From the NCBI GenBank assembly GCA_905234815.1, contig CAJOIX010000004.1, positions 12,710 to 76,709 on the forward strand: 64,000 bases of DNA, given 5' to 3'. The notes under the pieces are model-generated. The model saw only the letters and a list, made by a program, of their open reading frames with translations. It was not told the DNA's origin and searched no databases. This document shows, one piece after another, positions 1 to 9,997 of this stretch. This stretch comes from an uncultured Prevotella sp. Lineage in GTDB: Bacteria; Bacteroidota; Bacteroidia; Bacteroidales; Bacteroidaceae. The translations under genes were made by a program, and so were the position numbers. How positions within the stretch are numbered: position 1 is the stretch's first letter; each line of letters begins with the position of its first letter.

Positions 1-999
1 CTGATAACGGGTGCAGCAGGTTCAATCGGTTCGGAGATTGTGCGCCAGATTGCTGAATTGAAGCCCGAAAAGATGATTCTCATCGATCAGGCTGAAACAC
101 CTTCGCACGATATTCGGCTCATGATGTCGAAGCAATATCCCGATGTAGATGCCTGCACGATTGTGGCTACCATCTGCGATGCAGAACGCATGGATCATAT
201 CTTTAAGGCTTATCGGCCCGACTACGTGTTCCATGCTGCAGCATATAAGCATGTGCCGATGATGGAAGATAATCCCAGCGAGGCTGTCCACAACAACGTA
301 TGGGGCACAAAGGTCATAGCTGATCTCAGCGTGAAATACGGCGTGAAGAAATTCGTGATGGTATCGACGGACAAGGCTGTGAACCCCACTAACGTGATGG
401 GATGCTCAAAGCGAATCTGCGAAATTTATGTGCAGAGCCTCAGCCGCCACCAGAAAACGACACAATTCGTGACCACCCGATTCGGAAATGTTCTGGGTTC
501 GAATGGTTCTGTGATACCACTCTTCCGCGAACAGATCAAGAACGGCGGACCGGTTACGGTGACCGACGAACGCATCGTGCGCTTCTTTATGCTCATTCCT
601 GAAGCCTGCAAACTCGTGCTCGAAGCCGGAACGCGCGGCAACGGAGGTGAAATCTTCGTATTCGACATGGGCAATCCCGTGAAAATAGCCGACTTGGCTC
701 GCCGAATGATACAACTATCCGGCGTTCCCAACATTGAGATTGTATTCACGGGACTCCGCGCTGGAGAGAAGCTTTACGAAGAGGTGCTCAGCGAAATGGA
801 AGGTACCAAGCCCTCGTTCCACGAGAAAATACGTATCGCCACTGTGCGCGAATACGACTACGAGCAAGTATGCCGCGACATTGAGCGCCTGCTGCAAGTA
901 GCAAGACAGTTTGACAACATGAATACGGTAAAGGAAATGAAGTCCATTGTGCCGGAATTTATCAGCAACAACTCAGTCTATGAGCAGCTCGACAAATAA
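1..999 (+). CDS. CapD/FlaA1-like polysaccharide biosynthesis NAD-dependent epimerase/dehydratase, 5' truncated by window edge
   Basis: Frame 1 is open from base 1 (LITGAAGSIGSEIVRQI, Rossmann GxxGxxG) through YKHVPMMEDNP and VSTDKAVNPTNVMGCSKR motifs to the stop at 999. Confidence 0.92.
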   Translation: MITGAAGSIGSEIVRQIAELKPEKMILIDQAETPSHDIRLMMSKQYPDVDACTIVATICDAERMDHIFKAYRPDYVFHAAAYKHVPMMEDNPSEAVHNNVWGTKVIADLSVKYGVKKFVMVSTDKAVNPTNVMGCSKRICEIYVQSLSRHQKTTQFVTTRFGNVLGSNGSVIPLFREQIKNGGPVTVTDERIVRFFMLIPEACKLVLEAGTRGNGGEIFVFDMGNPVKIADLARRMIQLSGVPNIEIVFTGLRAGEKLYEEVLSEMEGTKPSFHEKIRIATVREYDYEQVCRDIERLLQVARQFDNMNTVKEMKSIVPEFISNNSVYEQLDK

Positions 1000-1033
1000 G
1001 CAACGAACCGATCTTTACATATCCTCACACTAC

Positions 1034-1062
1034 AAGCCAAGCCTCCGGGTTTGGCTTTTTGT
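1034..1062. terminator. Hairpin terminator AAGCCAAgcctccgggTTTGGCTTTTTG
   Basis: Inverted repeat followed by a T-run, downstream of the epimerase gene. Confidence 0.75.
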
Positions 1063-1147
1063 TTTCTGAAATCTAAAAAAATGCAAAACAATAGCCTCAG
1101 AATGTTGTTAAAACTAAAAAAAGATTGGACGTATAATATTTTTTTTG

Positions 1148-1156
1148 TAGCTTTGC
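1148..1156 (+). promoter_or_regulatory. Bacteroidetes -7 promoter motif TAGCTTTGC
   Basis: Matches TAnnTTTG, about 65 nt upstream of the CDS at 1221. Confidence 0.5.
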
Positions 1157-1220
1157 AATTGTTTAGTTTGGGTAAATAGGCATTCTATTGAAGCCTTAAC
1201 CAAGTGAAAAGGTTATCAAG

Positions 1221-2015
1221 ATGAAAAAAATTTTGTACATCAGTCAGGAGATTGCTCCCTATGTTGCTGAAAGTGAAATATCTGTAGTAGCACGTGATTT
1301 GACACAGGAACTGTTCAATCTCGGTAATGAAATTCGTATGTTCATGCCCAAGTGGGGCACCATCAACGAGCGCCGCGGACAGTTGCATGAAGTGATTCGC
1401 CTGTCGGGTATGAACCTGATTGTAAACGATACAGACCACCCCCTGATAATCAAGGTGGCCAGTCTGCCGCAATCGCGTCTGCAAGTTTATTTCATAGACA
1501 ACGATGAGTATTTCCAAAAGCGCCGAATGGCTACTGACGAACAGGGCGACGACTATGCCGACAATGGCGAACGTGCCATTTTCTTTGCTCGCGGCGTGCT
1601 CGAAACCATGAAGAAACTCCGTTGGACACCTGACGTGATTCACTGCCTTGGCTGGATGTCCAGCATTGTACCCTACTATCTCAAAACAGCCTATAAGAAT
1701 GAACCCATCTTCAAAAATGCAAAAATCGTCACTTCACTGTACGAAAAAACTCTGCAGAAAGATTTTGGGGAGAACTTCAAACAACTGATTGACTTCAAGT
1801 CAAAGAATCCAAAACTGCTGAAAGCATACGATTCGCCATTCGACAGTTTCCAGTTGGGCAAGCTGGCTATTGACTATTCCGACGCTATCATCATTGCCAA
1901 TAAGCAAGCCAATGCCGACCTCATTGCCCATGCCAAGGAAAACGGCAAGCCCGTGCTCAACTTCGTAAAAGAAGGCAAGCCTGAAAAATACTTGAAGTTC
2001 TACGATACTCTTTAA
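1221..2015 (+). CDS. Glycogen/starch synthase N-terminal (GT5-type) domain protein, short stand-alone form
   Basis: MKKILYISQEIAPYVAESEISVVARDLTQEL...MPKWGTINERR resembles the GT5 N-terminal fold; only 264 aa. Confidence 0.8.
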   Translation: MKKILYISQEIAPYVAESEISVVARDLTQELFNLGNEIRMFMPKWGTINERRGQLHEVIRLSGMNLIVNDTDHPLIIKVASLPQSRLQVYFIDNDEYFQKRRMATDEQGDDYADNGERAIFFARGVLETMKKLRWTPDVIHCLGWMSSIVPYYLKTAYKNEPIFKNAKIVTSLYEKTLQKDFGENFKQLIDFKSKNPKLLKAYDSPFDSFQLGKLAIDYSDAIIIANKQANADLIAHAKENGKPVLNFVKEGKPEKYLKFYDTL

Positions 2016-2031
2016 TCCACAAAAGTCACCA

Positions 2032-3465
2032 ATGAAACGCTATATTTATCTACACGCTCTATTATTTATCAGTTTTTCAGCACTCCTCCTCACCAGCTGC
2101 GATGATACGACAGGCAGCCTGGGACTTAGCATGAGTGAAGAGTCTGACCAGTTGAACGTAACGGCCCAGACCTTCAATCTCACCTCCAAATCAGTAATTA
2201 CCGGTGCTGTTGTATCAACCAGCACCACGGCATACGTCGGCAAAGTACGCGATCCAGAAACCGGCGCATACATCACTGCCAGCAGCATGATGCAATTTGC
2301 GGCGCTGGAAAGTTACGTACCATTCCCCGAGGCAAGCAAGATTGCGAATACAGAGAACAACTTGCCCGTTGCTGACTCTTGCGAGATACGTTTTTATTAC
2401 AACAAATTCTACGGCGACGGCCTGGCTCCGATGAAGTTCAAAGTAACGGAGCTGAGCAAACCCATGGAAGAGACCAGCAAGTATTATACCGACTTCGATC
2501 CTGAAGCAAACGGCTACCTGCGCACCAATGGATTTGCCGAAGAGCGCGTATTCACGCTCAACAATCAGAACCTGACCGAAGAAGAGCTGGAAGAGAGCGG
2601 CAGCGAGCAGTTCCTCCGCATCCGACTGAACAGCCCATACACCGACAAAGACGGCAATACCTACAACAATTTCGGCACCTATCTGATGCGCACCTACTAC
2701 GAGCATCCGGAGTATTTCAAGTCGAACTACAAATTTCTGCACAATGTGATGCCCGGCATCTATGTGAAAACCTCGTCCGGACTGGGCGCCATGGCATACA
2801 TCGAACTGGCCCAGCTGCGTGTCTATTTCACAAAGACCGACAGCGAGGTAGCGCAATTAGCCTCATGGGGCAGCACCGAAGAAGTGCTCCAAACCTCAAC
2901 GGTTGAGAATGACGAAAACACGCTCACAACACTGGCCGCAGCAACCGATTGCTCCTACCTGAAATCGCCTGCCGGCATATTTACCGAAATCACACTGCCC
3001 GTTGACGAAATCATGAACGGACACTCGGGCGAAACGCTCAACAGCGCCAAGATTGTACTCTCGCGAGAAAACAATGAAGTAAGCAGCGATTATCATCTCA
3101 ACATACCTGGTGCTGTGCTGCTTGTGCCGGTAGATCAATATAAAGAATTCTTCGAACAAGGCAAGCTGCCCGACAGCAAGCAGACGTTCATCAGCCAATA
3201 CAGCTCGCAGCAGGGCACATATACGTTCAGCAACATTTCAACCCTCATTACCGAGATGTATAAGGGCGACCGCACATCGGCCAACTGGAACAAGGTCTAT
3301 ATTGTTCCCGTAACGCTCAACACCGTGACACAAACGGTGAACAACTCGACGGTTGAGAAAGTGATCGGCGTGAATCACAACATGACTCCAAGCAGTGCGA
3401 AACTGAAGGGTGGAGCCAATGCCACAAGTGATTTGCAAATCAGCGTGATCTATTCCAAGTTCTAA
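2032..3465 (+). CDS. DUF4270-type lipoprotein
   Basis: Lipobox LLLTSCDD; DUF4270-like sequence pattern; follows the GT5-like gene, an arrangement recalled from other Bacteroidales. Confidence 0.75.
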   Translation: MKRYIYLHALLFISFSALLLTSCDDTTGSLGLSMSEESDQLNVTAQTFNLTSKSVITGAVVSTSTTAYVGKVRDPETGAYITASSMMQFAALESYVPFPEASKIANTENNLPVADSCEIRFYYNKFYGDGLAPMKFKVTELSKPMEETSKYYTDFDPEANGYLRTNGFAEERVFTLNNQNLTEEELEESGSEQFLRIRLNSPYTDKDGNTYNNFGTYLMRTYYEHPEYFKSNYKFLHNVMPGIYVKTSSGLGAMAYIELAQLRVYFTKTDSEVAQLASWGSTEEVLQTSTVENDENTLTTLAAATDCSYLKSPAGIFTEITLPVDEIMNGHSGETLNSAKIVLSRENNEVSSDYHLNIPGAVLLVPVDQYKEFFEQGKLPDSKQTFISQYSSQQGTYTFSNISTLITEMYKGDRTSANWNKVYIVPVTLNTVTQTVNNSTVEKVIGVNHNMTPSSAKLKGGANATSDLQISVIYSKF

Positions 3466-3496
3466 CGCTCACCCGCCAGCATACGCAATACCGCCT

Positions 3497-3631
3497 ATGG
3501 CCGACAACTATTTAGAGAAACAGCGCGCCGACTATGAACTGCGGAAGCGCCAGATGTTACAGCAAAAGCGAAAGCGACTGTCTGCAAAAAGGCAACTCAC
3601 AATAGAACGCCCGGAAGACGAGGCACTTTAA
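3497..3631 (+). CDS. Small basic protein (44 aa)
   Basis: Read directly: MADNYLEKQRADYELRKRQMLQQKRKRLSAKRQLTIERPEDEAL*; resembles small conserved Bacteroidales proteins; below the ORF-track length cutoff. Confidence 0.6.
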   Translation: MADNYLEKQRADYELRKRQMLQQKRKRLSAKRQLTIERPEDEAL

Positions 3632-3639
3632 CCATAGAG

Positions 3640-3672
3640 ATGCTCCTTGAAACCATTCAAGGGGCATTTTTA
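3640..3672 (+). terminator. Intrinsic terminator TGCTCCTTGAA...TTCAAGGGGCATTTTT
   Basis: 11-bp stem plus T-run. Confidence 0.8.
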
Positions 3673-3766
3673 TTTTTGCCCAATCGAAAGCACCAATCTT
3701 CTGAAATTCAGTTGCTTAAGAAGCAACAGCGGCTATACCGATTCTGCGCGCTGCAATCCACTTTTT

Positions 3767-3854
3767 CAAAAGCATAGGTTTTGACGTCCAAAAGGATAGC
3801 TTTTGCCGGCCAAAAGCATAGCTTTCGGAGCCCCAAAGCATAGGTTTTGAAAAC
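3767..3854. repeat. 88-nt element, 4 x 22-nt units (locus A)
   Basis: Units CAAAAGCATAGGTTTTGACGTC / CAAAAGGATAGCTTTTGCCGGC / CAAAAGCATAGCTTTCGGAGCC / CCAAAGCATAGGTTTTGAAAAC. Confidence 0.95.
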
Positions 3855-3878
3855 AGGTATTTTAAGAGCCATAAAAAA

Positions 3879-3909
3879 GGGATGGATTTTCGCTTGGAAA
3901 CTCCATCCC
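3879..3909 (-). terminator. Hairpin terminator for the minus-strand gene (GGGATGGA...TCCATCCC)
   Basis: 8-bp stem; A-run at 3873-3878 gives a U-tract on the minus strand. Confidence 0.7.
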
Positions 3910-3956
3910 GAATGTGTTATAATTGCGTTGCACCGGCGTTGCCGTGCAGCGATTGT

Positions 3957-4340
3957 CTATCGGCGCATGAGAATCGCCTTGGCCTGGTCGAAAGCCTTGG
4001 GGCCGCGAGCTTGGAAAGCCACATTGACCAGACAGTTGGCGGCGAGCTCCTGATCGGAAAGATCAACACCCTTCTCGCGTACTACCTGCTTGCCGAGACA
4101 TACTTCCCACGTGGTGTGGAAATTGGCATCGTCGGCGCCCATGTACGAGATATCGTCGTCAGCATCGTGAAGCAATTTGTAGCGTATGTTCTTTTTCGAT
4201 TCCACGGGATTCATGCCCAGCAAGAGGTCGTAGGCTTGCTGCAACTGCGGACGATACTGAGCCGTTCCGGGGAACATGGCATTCACCGTAGCCATGATTT
4301 CATCGAAATCGTATGCCTGTAGCAACTGAAAGAGTGTCAT
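3957..4340 (-). CDS. Conserved hypothetical protein (127 aa)
   Basis: Intact ORF MTLFQLLQAYDFDEIMATVNAMFP...; terminator downstream. Confidence 0.7.
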   Translation of the reverse strand: MTLFQLLQAYDFDEIMATVNAMFPGTAQYRPQLQQAYDLLLGMNPVESKKNIRYKLLHDADDDISYMGADDANFHTTWEVCLGKQVVREKGVDLSDQELAANCLVNVAFQARGPKAFDQAKAILMRR

Positions 4341-4386
4341 GTAAAATTTATAATATAAAAATGTAAAAAATTACACCGCCGGTAAG

Positions 4387-4863
4387 TTAAAATTTAGCCA
4401 TTTTGATGGCATCAATGGCACATTCGTCCCCTTTGTTGCCCAAACTACCGCCACAGCGGTCGAGTGCTTGCTGATGGTTCAGCGTGGTGAGCAAGCCGTA
4501 AATCACGGGCACTTCGCTCTTTGCATTCAGCCGCGCGATGCCGTAGGTTACGCCCTGGCAGATATAATCGAAGTGAGGCGTGTCGCCTTTGATCACGCAT
4601 CCGAGTACAATCACCGCATCGTAGCCTCCGTTCAAACACATCTGGTGAGCGCCGTAAATCAGTTCAAAACTGCCTGGAACGGTTTTCACGTGAATGTTTT
4701 CGGGCAACGTGCCATGCTTCTCCAGCGTTCTCACACAGCCTTCAAGCAGTGCATTGGTGATTTCCGGATTCCACTCAGCCACCACGATGCCAAAACACAT
4801 ATTGCTGGCATCGGGCACTTTCGAGAGATCGTAGTCGGAGAGGTTGTGAAGTATGGTAGCCAT
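4387..4863 (-). CDS. ribH: 6,7-dimethyl-8-ribityllumazine synthase
   Basis: [49 protein letters not shown] motifs. Confidence 0.97.
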   Translation of the reverse strand: MATILHNLSDYDLSKVPDASNMCFGIVVAEWNPEITNALLEGCVRTLEKHGTLPENIHVKTVPGSFELIYGAHQMCLNGGYDAVIVLGCVIKGDTPHFDYICQGVTYGIARLNAKSEVPVIYGLLTTLNHQQALDRCGGSLGNKGDECAIDAIKMAKF

Positions 4864-5561
4864 TATTTCAGAGAGCAGCGCTCAATGTATTCGTCGATTT
4901 CCTGAGTCTGAACCAAAGCAGAAGCTACATATTTCTCTTTGATTTCCTGATAAATCTCCAGGGCGTCATCTTTCTTGCCCTGCGATTCAAGGATCTTGGC
5001 AGCTTGCAGACGGAAGGTGGGAGCGAGCGAATTGTTCACGCCTTCGTTTCCTTTCTTGTCAGCATCGTCGGCAGCCTTGATCAGCGTGCTGACGGCCTTG
5101 TCGAGTTTACCTATATGAGCGTAGGCATTACCCAGAGCCGAGATGCCAGCGGGCGAAATCATGGCATCGTCCTGAGGGTCAAACTCCTCGAGATACTTCA
5201 CTGCCTCATCCCATTTCTCCAGACCGGCATAGCAGAGACCGGCGTAGAGATTGGCCAGATTGCCAGCATCTGTGCCGCTGTATTCACTGGCCACTTTCAA
5301 GAAGCCTGCCACACCTGTGCTGTCGCCTTTGAGAGCAAGTTCATACTGCTCGTTCTGGAAGAGTTCCTGAGCGGCGCCCAATTGAGTACTTGCCTTGTCC
5401 TCACGCGGATTGGCAATAAAAGTAAAATAGCAGATAATACCTGCCACTACGATTACGAATAACGCGATGCAACAGAGGATAGCCCCCTTATGCTTCATAA
5501 AAAATGTTTCCGACTGGTTGAGTGTCTCTGACAATTGCGATTGTTCTTGTTTTTTTACCAT
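4863..5561 (-). CDS. Tetratricopeptide-repeat membrane-anchored protein (YfgM-like)
   Basis: N-terminal TM segment and TPR-like repeats ([40 protein letters not shown]). Confidence 0.85.
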   Translation of the reverse strand: MVKKQEQSQLSETLNQSETFFMKHKGAILCCIALFVIVVAGIICYFTFIANPREDKASTQLGAAQELFQNEQYELALKGDSTGVAGFLKVASEYSGTDAGNLANLYAGLCYAGLEKWDEAVKYLEEFDPQDDAMISPAGISALGNAYAHIGKLDKAVSTLIKAADDADKKGNEGVNNSLAPTFRLQAAKILESQGKKDDALEIYQEIKEKYVASALVQTQEIDEYIERCSLK

Positions 5562-5616
5562 GATATTTTTTGTTTTAAATTTACGAAGTGAAAATCTGCG
5601 ATTTTAAATGAATCGT

Positions 5617-5625
5617 GCAAAAGTA
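5617..5625 (-). promoter_or_regulatory. Bacteroidetes -7 motif (GCAAAAGTA on +, TACTTTTGC on -)
   Basis: Upstream of the TPR/ribH operon. Confidence 0.5.
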
Positions 5626-5687
5626 CATTTTTTATCTCACACCGTGAAATTTCCTCATTACTTTTTCGCTTTTTCTCGCAAATAAGG

Positions 5688-5696
5688 TAATTTTGC
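5688..5696 (+). promoter_or_regulatory. Bacteroidetes -7 motif TAATTTTGC
   Basis: 30 nt upstream of the recF ATG. Confidence 0.5.
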
Positions 5697-5725
5697 ATAC
5701 ACTCGAAACGTAGATAGAGCGAATC

Positions 5726-6841
5726 ATGATTCTCGAAAAACTGACCATCCTGAATTATAAAAACATTGCAGAGAGCACCTTGGAGTTCTCGGCCAAGTTC
5801 AACTGTATGCTGGGCAACAACGGCGCCGGCAAGACCAATCTGCTCGATGCTATCCACTATCTCTCGTTCTGCCGAAGCGCATCCAATCCTATCGACTCGC
5901 AAGTGATGCAGCACGGCAAGGACTTCTTCATGCTCGAAGGTCAATACATCAACGAGCAGGGCAGTCAGGAGATTATCGCGTGCAGCATGAAACGCGGCTC
6001 GGCCAAGCAGTTTAAGCGCAACGACAAGAAATACAAACGCCTGTCGGAACACATCGGTTTGATCCCGCTCATCTACGTGTCGCCTGCCGACACCACGCTC
6101 ATCGAGGGCAGCAGCGACATCCGTCGCCACCTGCTCGACATGGTGATTGCCCAATTCGACTATACTTACATCGACGCGCTGAACAGATACAACCGCGCTC
6201 TGCTACAGCGGAATGCGCTACTCAAAGACGAGCACGCCGCCGAACAGATGGAACTGCTGGAAATTCTGGAAATGGAAATGGCTCAGCAGGGTGAAAACAT
6301 TTATCAGAAACGTGCGGCCTTTGTCGATGAATTGATACCAGTGTTTCAAAACATTTATACCCAGATATCCGGCCAAAGCGAAACAGTATCGCTACAATAC
6401 CTCTCCCACTGCACCCGTGGGCCGCTGCTCGAAGTGATCCAGCGCGACCGGATGAAGGATATGGCTGTGGGCTATTCGCTCCATGGCATTCACCGCGACG
6501 ACCTGGAAATGCTCATCGACGGATTCCAAATGAAGCGCGAAGGCAGTCAGGGACAGAACAAAACCTACGCGCTGGCACTGAAACTGGCGCAATTTGAATT
6601 TCTCAAGCGCACCTCATCGGCCACTACCCCACTGCTGCTGCTCGACGATATTTTCGACAAGTTAGATGCCCACCGCGTGGAGCAAATCGTTGAACTCGTT
6701 GCCGGAGAGCAATTCGGACAGATATTTATCACCGATACCAATCGCGAACACCTGGATCAAATTCTATCCAGAAGCCACTCCGATCACAAACTCTTCACAG
6801 TGGAAGCAGGAAACATCACTGAAAGGACAGCCCATGTTTAA
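5726..6841 (+). CDS. recF: DNA replication/repair protein RecF
   Basis: Walker A GNNGAGKTNLLDAIHYLS, SQGQNKTYALALKLAQ signature, LLLLDDIFDKLD Walker B. Confidence 0.97.
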   Translation: MILEKLTILNYKNIAESTLEFSAKFNCMLGNNGAGKTNLLDAIHYLSFCRSASNPIDSQVMQHGKDFFMLEGQYINEQGSQEIIACSMKRGSAKQFKRNDKKYKRLSEHIGLIPLIYVSPADTTLIEGSSDIRRHLLDMVIAQFDYTYIDALNRYNRALLQRNALLKDEHAAEQMELLEILEMEMAQQGENIYQKRAAFVDELIPVFQNIYTQISGQSETVSLQYLSHCTRGPLLEVIQRDRMKDMAVGYSLHGIHRDDLEMLIDGFQMKREGSQGQNKTYALALKLAQFEFLKRTSSATTPLLLLDDIFDKLDAHRVEQIVELVAGEQFGQIFITDTNREHLDQILSRSHSDHKLFTVEAGNITERTAHV

Positions 6842-7124
6842 CAAGAAAGCACGCTCCTTCAGCGACCTTGTACGAGAACATTTACGCGAACAAGGATTGG
6901 AGACGCCCCTCCTGCAGCGGCGCCTCATTGAAGCATGGGAAACCGTGCTCGGCCCAACCATCAACGAATATACGGGCGAGCGGTTCATAAAGAACCAGAC
7001 ACTCTTCGTGAAAATCACCAATCCGGCACTGCGGCAGGACCTCACCATGATGCGTACGCAACTTGTGCAACGGCTGAACAGTGCCGTCGGCTCACAAGTA
7101 ATTGCCGAAGTAAAAATCTATTAG
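6834..7124 (+). CDS. DUF721 domain protein
   Basis: MFNKKARSFSDLVREHLREQGLETPLLQRRLIEAWETVLG; overlaps the recF stop; recF-DUF721 order is common in Bacteroidetes. Confidence 0.85.
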   Translation: MFNKKARSFSDLVREHLREQGLETPLLQRRLIEAWETVLGPTINEYTGERFIKNQTLFVKITNPALRQDLTMMRTQLVQRLNSAVGSQVIAEVKIY

Positions 7125-7135
7125 ACCGCCACACC

Positions 7136-8002
7136 ATGAAACTCTCTGTGATAATTCCTATCTACAACACTGCATCCACACTGCGCCAATGTGTGGAAAG
7201 TGTGACGCGGCAAAGTGTTGAGAACATGGAAATCATCCTCGTCGATGATGCTTCACCCGACGGTGCAGGCCGGCTGGCCGAGGAATTGGCCCAAACAGAC
7301 AAGCGCATCCGTGTGCTCAGCATCCCCCACAGCGGTCTCAGCGAGGCCCGTAATGCCGGAATCAGAGAGGCAACTGGCGAGCTTATCACCTTTGTGGATA
7401 GCGACGATGAGATAGCCGACCAGCAATTTGATTTCTTCCTATCGCTCTTCGACAGCCACAAACAGCATATCGACATATTGGAATATCCAGCCAAAAGAGA
7501 TTGCGGCTGGGGCTATTTACCAAAGAAAACTGCAGCCTACTTTACTACCCCGGCGCAATACTGGCTGCAAACGCGAGGCTGGGAACACTGCTATGCTTGT
7601 AACAAGATATTCCGACGCGAGATTTTCGACCAAGAAAAGTTTCTGGCAAACATCCATTTTGAAGATGTAGAATTCATGAGCCGATTGCTGACGAAGCCCC
7701 TAAACATTTTCGTATCTCAGCGCGGGCAATACCTCTATCATGACAACCCAAACGGCATTACACATCGGGCCGACGCAAACGACTTGAAACAACTCTACGA
7801 GTGGAACCTCCGGGCCTACAATATCATCCCTACGGCTGCACATTTTGAACAGATACTCAATATCGCTCTCGACATTTTCCGTGCCTCTGGCGAACTGATT
7901 GAGCTACCCGAAAAGAGATACTGCAGAACAATTAAACAACTTTTGCTTAACGCATTGGGCTTTAAGCGTTTATGCAAACTACACAAAGCCATTATAAAAT
8001 GA
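7136..8002 (+). CDS. Glycosyltransferase family 2
   Basis: MKLSVIIPIYNTASTLRQCVESVTRQS...LVDDASPDG...FVDSDDE. Confidence 0.93.
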   Translation: MKLSVIIPIYNTASTLRQCVESVTRQSVENMEIILVDDASPDGAGRLAEELAQTDKRIRVLSIPHSGLSEARNAGIREATGELITFVDSDDEIADQQFDFFLSLFDSHKQHIDILEYPAKRDCGWGYLPKKTAAYFTTPAQYWLQTRGWEHCYACNKIFRREIFDQEKFLANIHFEDVEFMSRLLTKPLNIFVSQRGQYLYHDNPNGITHRADANDLKQLYEWNLRAYNIIPTAAHFEQILNIALDIFRASGELIELPEKRYCRTIKQLLLNALGFKRLCKLHKAIIK

Positions 8003-8880
8003 TATTTATCTCGTTCATCATACCTGTTTACAACACGCCAAAGGAATTGTTGGAACGCTGCTTGCAAAGCATTCGCGCCCTACCGTTGGAACCCAATCAG
8101 CGCGAGATAATCATCGTTGACGACGGGTCGGATGCCCCATACAATGTGAGTGATGCCAAAGTGATTCGACAAGAACACCAAGGGGTGAGCCAAGCACGCA
8201 ATGAAGGTATGAAACACGCACAGGGAACTTACATCCAATTCATTGATGCCGACGACGAACTCGCACTCAACCACTATCGTGCCGTGCTCATCACATTGTG
8301 GAAAAAGCAACCAGATATACTGGCATTTGCTTTCAATACTGCTCATCGCCGGCCAAGACCTTGGGGTATCAGTAGCGGAACACACTATCTCCGACATTAC
8401 AACATTTTCGGTTCAGTTTGTGCATACACCTTTCAGCGGCAACTCATCCAAAATTACACCTTTAATCCACAACTCTCATACGGCGAAGACGAAGAGTTCA
8501 CGGCCAAGGTCCTGCTTGATTCTAAGCGACTGATAGTCATGGACCGCCCTGCCTATTTCTACCACAAAACAAAGTCTTCTGTCACAGCCCAACATAATGC
8601 CGAGGCCATTCAGCAACGACTCAACGACACCTTTGCAGTGATTCGCAATCTTGATTGGTATCTCTACCACCTCGAAGGTGCGCAATATAAAGCCCTGCAG
8701 CGGCGCATCCGGTGCTTGGCCTGCGACTATCTGCACAACACGAAACGACTCATTGCAAATAAAAAAGAGCGCAAAGCTGCCCTGGAACAGGCAAGAGAAC
8801 AGCTCCGCAGCCTAAGTCTCTATCCCCTGCCTCTCAAGTTTTACTCGCTGAGATACCTGCTCACGGCCCTCCGCGGCTAA
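7999..8880 (+). CDS. Glycosyltransferase family 2
   Basis: MIFISFIIPVYNTPKELLERCLQSI...IVDDGSDAP...FIDADDE; ATGA overlap with the upstream gene. Confidence 0.93.
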   Translation: MIFISFIIPVYNTPKELLERCLQSIRALPLEPNQREIIIVDDGSDAPYNVSDAKVIRQEHQGVSQARNEGMKHAQGTYIQFIDADDELALNHYRAVLITLWKKQPDILAFAFNTAHRRPRPWGISSGTHYLRHYNIFGSVCAYTFQRQLIQNYTFNPQLSYGEDEEFTAKVLLDSKRLIVMDRPAYFYHKTKSSVTAQHNAEAIQQRLNDTFAVIRNLDWYLYHLEGAQYKALQRRIRCLACDYLHNTKRLIANKKERKAALEQAREQLRSLSLYPLPLKFYSLRYLLTALRG

Positions 8881-8911
8881 AATCCCCACCTCATTCTTCA
8901 ATCCAATATAT

Positions 8912-9997
8912 ATGAAAATACTCCTTCTTGGCGAATACAGCAACGTGCATTGGACACTGGCCGAAGGGCTTCGGGCTCGCGGACACGAAGTGCTCGTGGT
9001 GTCGAATGGCGACTTCTGGAAAAATTATCCACGCGATATTGATGTTTCGCGCACACCAGGCAAACTGGGCGGGGCTATGCTTTTTCTAAAAATCCTGTAT
9101 CTTTTGCCACGCCTGCGAGGATTCGATATTGTGCAGCTAATCAATCCAATGTTCTTTGAATTGAATGCTGAACGCCTGTTTTTTATCTATCGGTATCTAA
9201 AGAAACACAACCGACGTGTTGTGCTTGGCGCCTTGGGCATGGACACATTTTGGGTGAAAGCCTGCGTGGAAAAAAAATTTATGGAGTACAGCGATTTCAA
9301 CATTGGTTCAGAACTGCGCCAAGATCCGATAGCCATAATTGAGCGAAACGACTGGATTGACACAGAGAAGGAAAGACTCAACACGCTGATTGCCCAAGAG
9401 GCTGACGCCATAATAGCTGGTATCTACGAAAACTACAAGGCCTACGAGTTCTATTTTCCCAAACGGCTGCACTTCGTTCCCTACCCTATTCACATACCTG
9501 AAAGCACGGCCGCGAAGATGCACCGGAAAGTGAAAGTGATGATTGGCATCAACAAAACACGCTCCGTCTATAAAGGCACAGATATCATGTTGCGTGCTGC
9601 GCAGAAGGTTAACCAACAATATGCCGACCTGATGGAACTGCAGGTGGTAACAAATGTACCTTTTGCACAGTATCAACAAATGGTGGCCGACTGTGACATT
9701 TTGCTCGATCAGCTCTATAGTTACACTCCAGCCATGAATGCGCTAATGGCCATGAGCAAAGGTGTGGTTGTGGTAGGCGGTGGCGAAGAGGAGCATTATG
9801 CACTCATGAACGAGCCCACGCTGCGGCCTATAGCGAATGTGAAGCCCACAGAGGAAAGCGTCAGCGAAGTGCTCACCGACCTGATTCTGTCGCCAGCCAA
9901 GCTGCTGAAGATGAAGACCGAGAGCATAGAATACATAAAGCGCCACCACGATTACCTACACGTGGCAGCGCTATATGAGCAGATTTATAAAGAATAA
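8912..9997 (+). CDS. Glycosyltransferase (GT-B type, family 1/4-like)
   Basis: MKILLLGEYSNVHWTLAEGLRARGHEVLVVSNG; overall GT-B appearance. Confidence 0.85.
   Translation: MKILLLGEYSNVHWTLAEGLRARGHEVLVVSNGDFWKNYPRDIDVSRTPGKLGGAMLFLKILYLLPRLRGFDIVQLINPMFFELNAERLFFIYRYLKKHNRRVVLGALGMDTFWVKACVEKKFMEYSDFNIGSELRQDPIAIIERNDWIDTEKERLNTLIAQEADAIIAGIYENYKAYEFYFPKRLHFVPYPIHIPESTAAKMHRKVKVMIGINKTRSVYKGTDIMLRAAQKVNQQYADLMELQVVTNVPFAQYQQMVADCDILLDQLYSYTPAMNALMAMSKGVVVVGGGEEEHYALMNEPTLRPIANVKPTEESVSEVLTDLILSPAKLLKMKTESIEYIKRHHDYLHVAALYEQIYKE

Noticed and set aside
3767-3854. 22-nt repeat arrays as CRISPR
   Set aside because: Spacers are only ~6 nt and partly shared between loci, the core is palindromic, copy number is fixed at four, and no cas genes are present.
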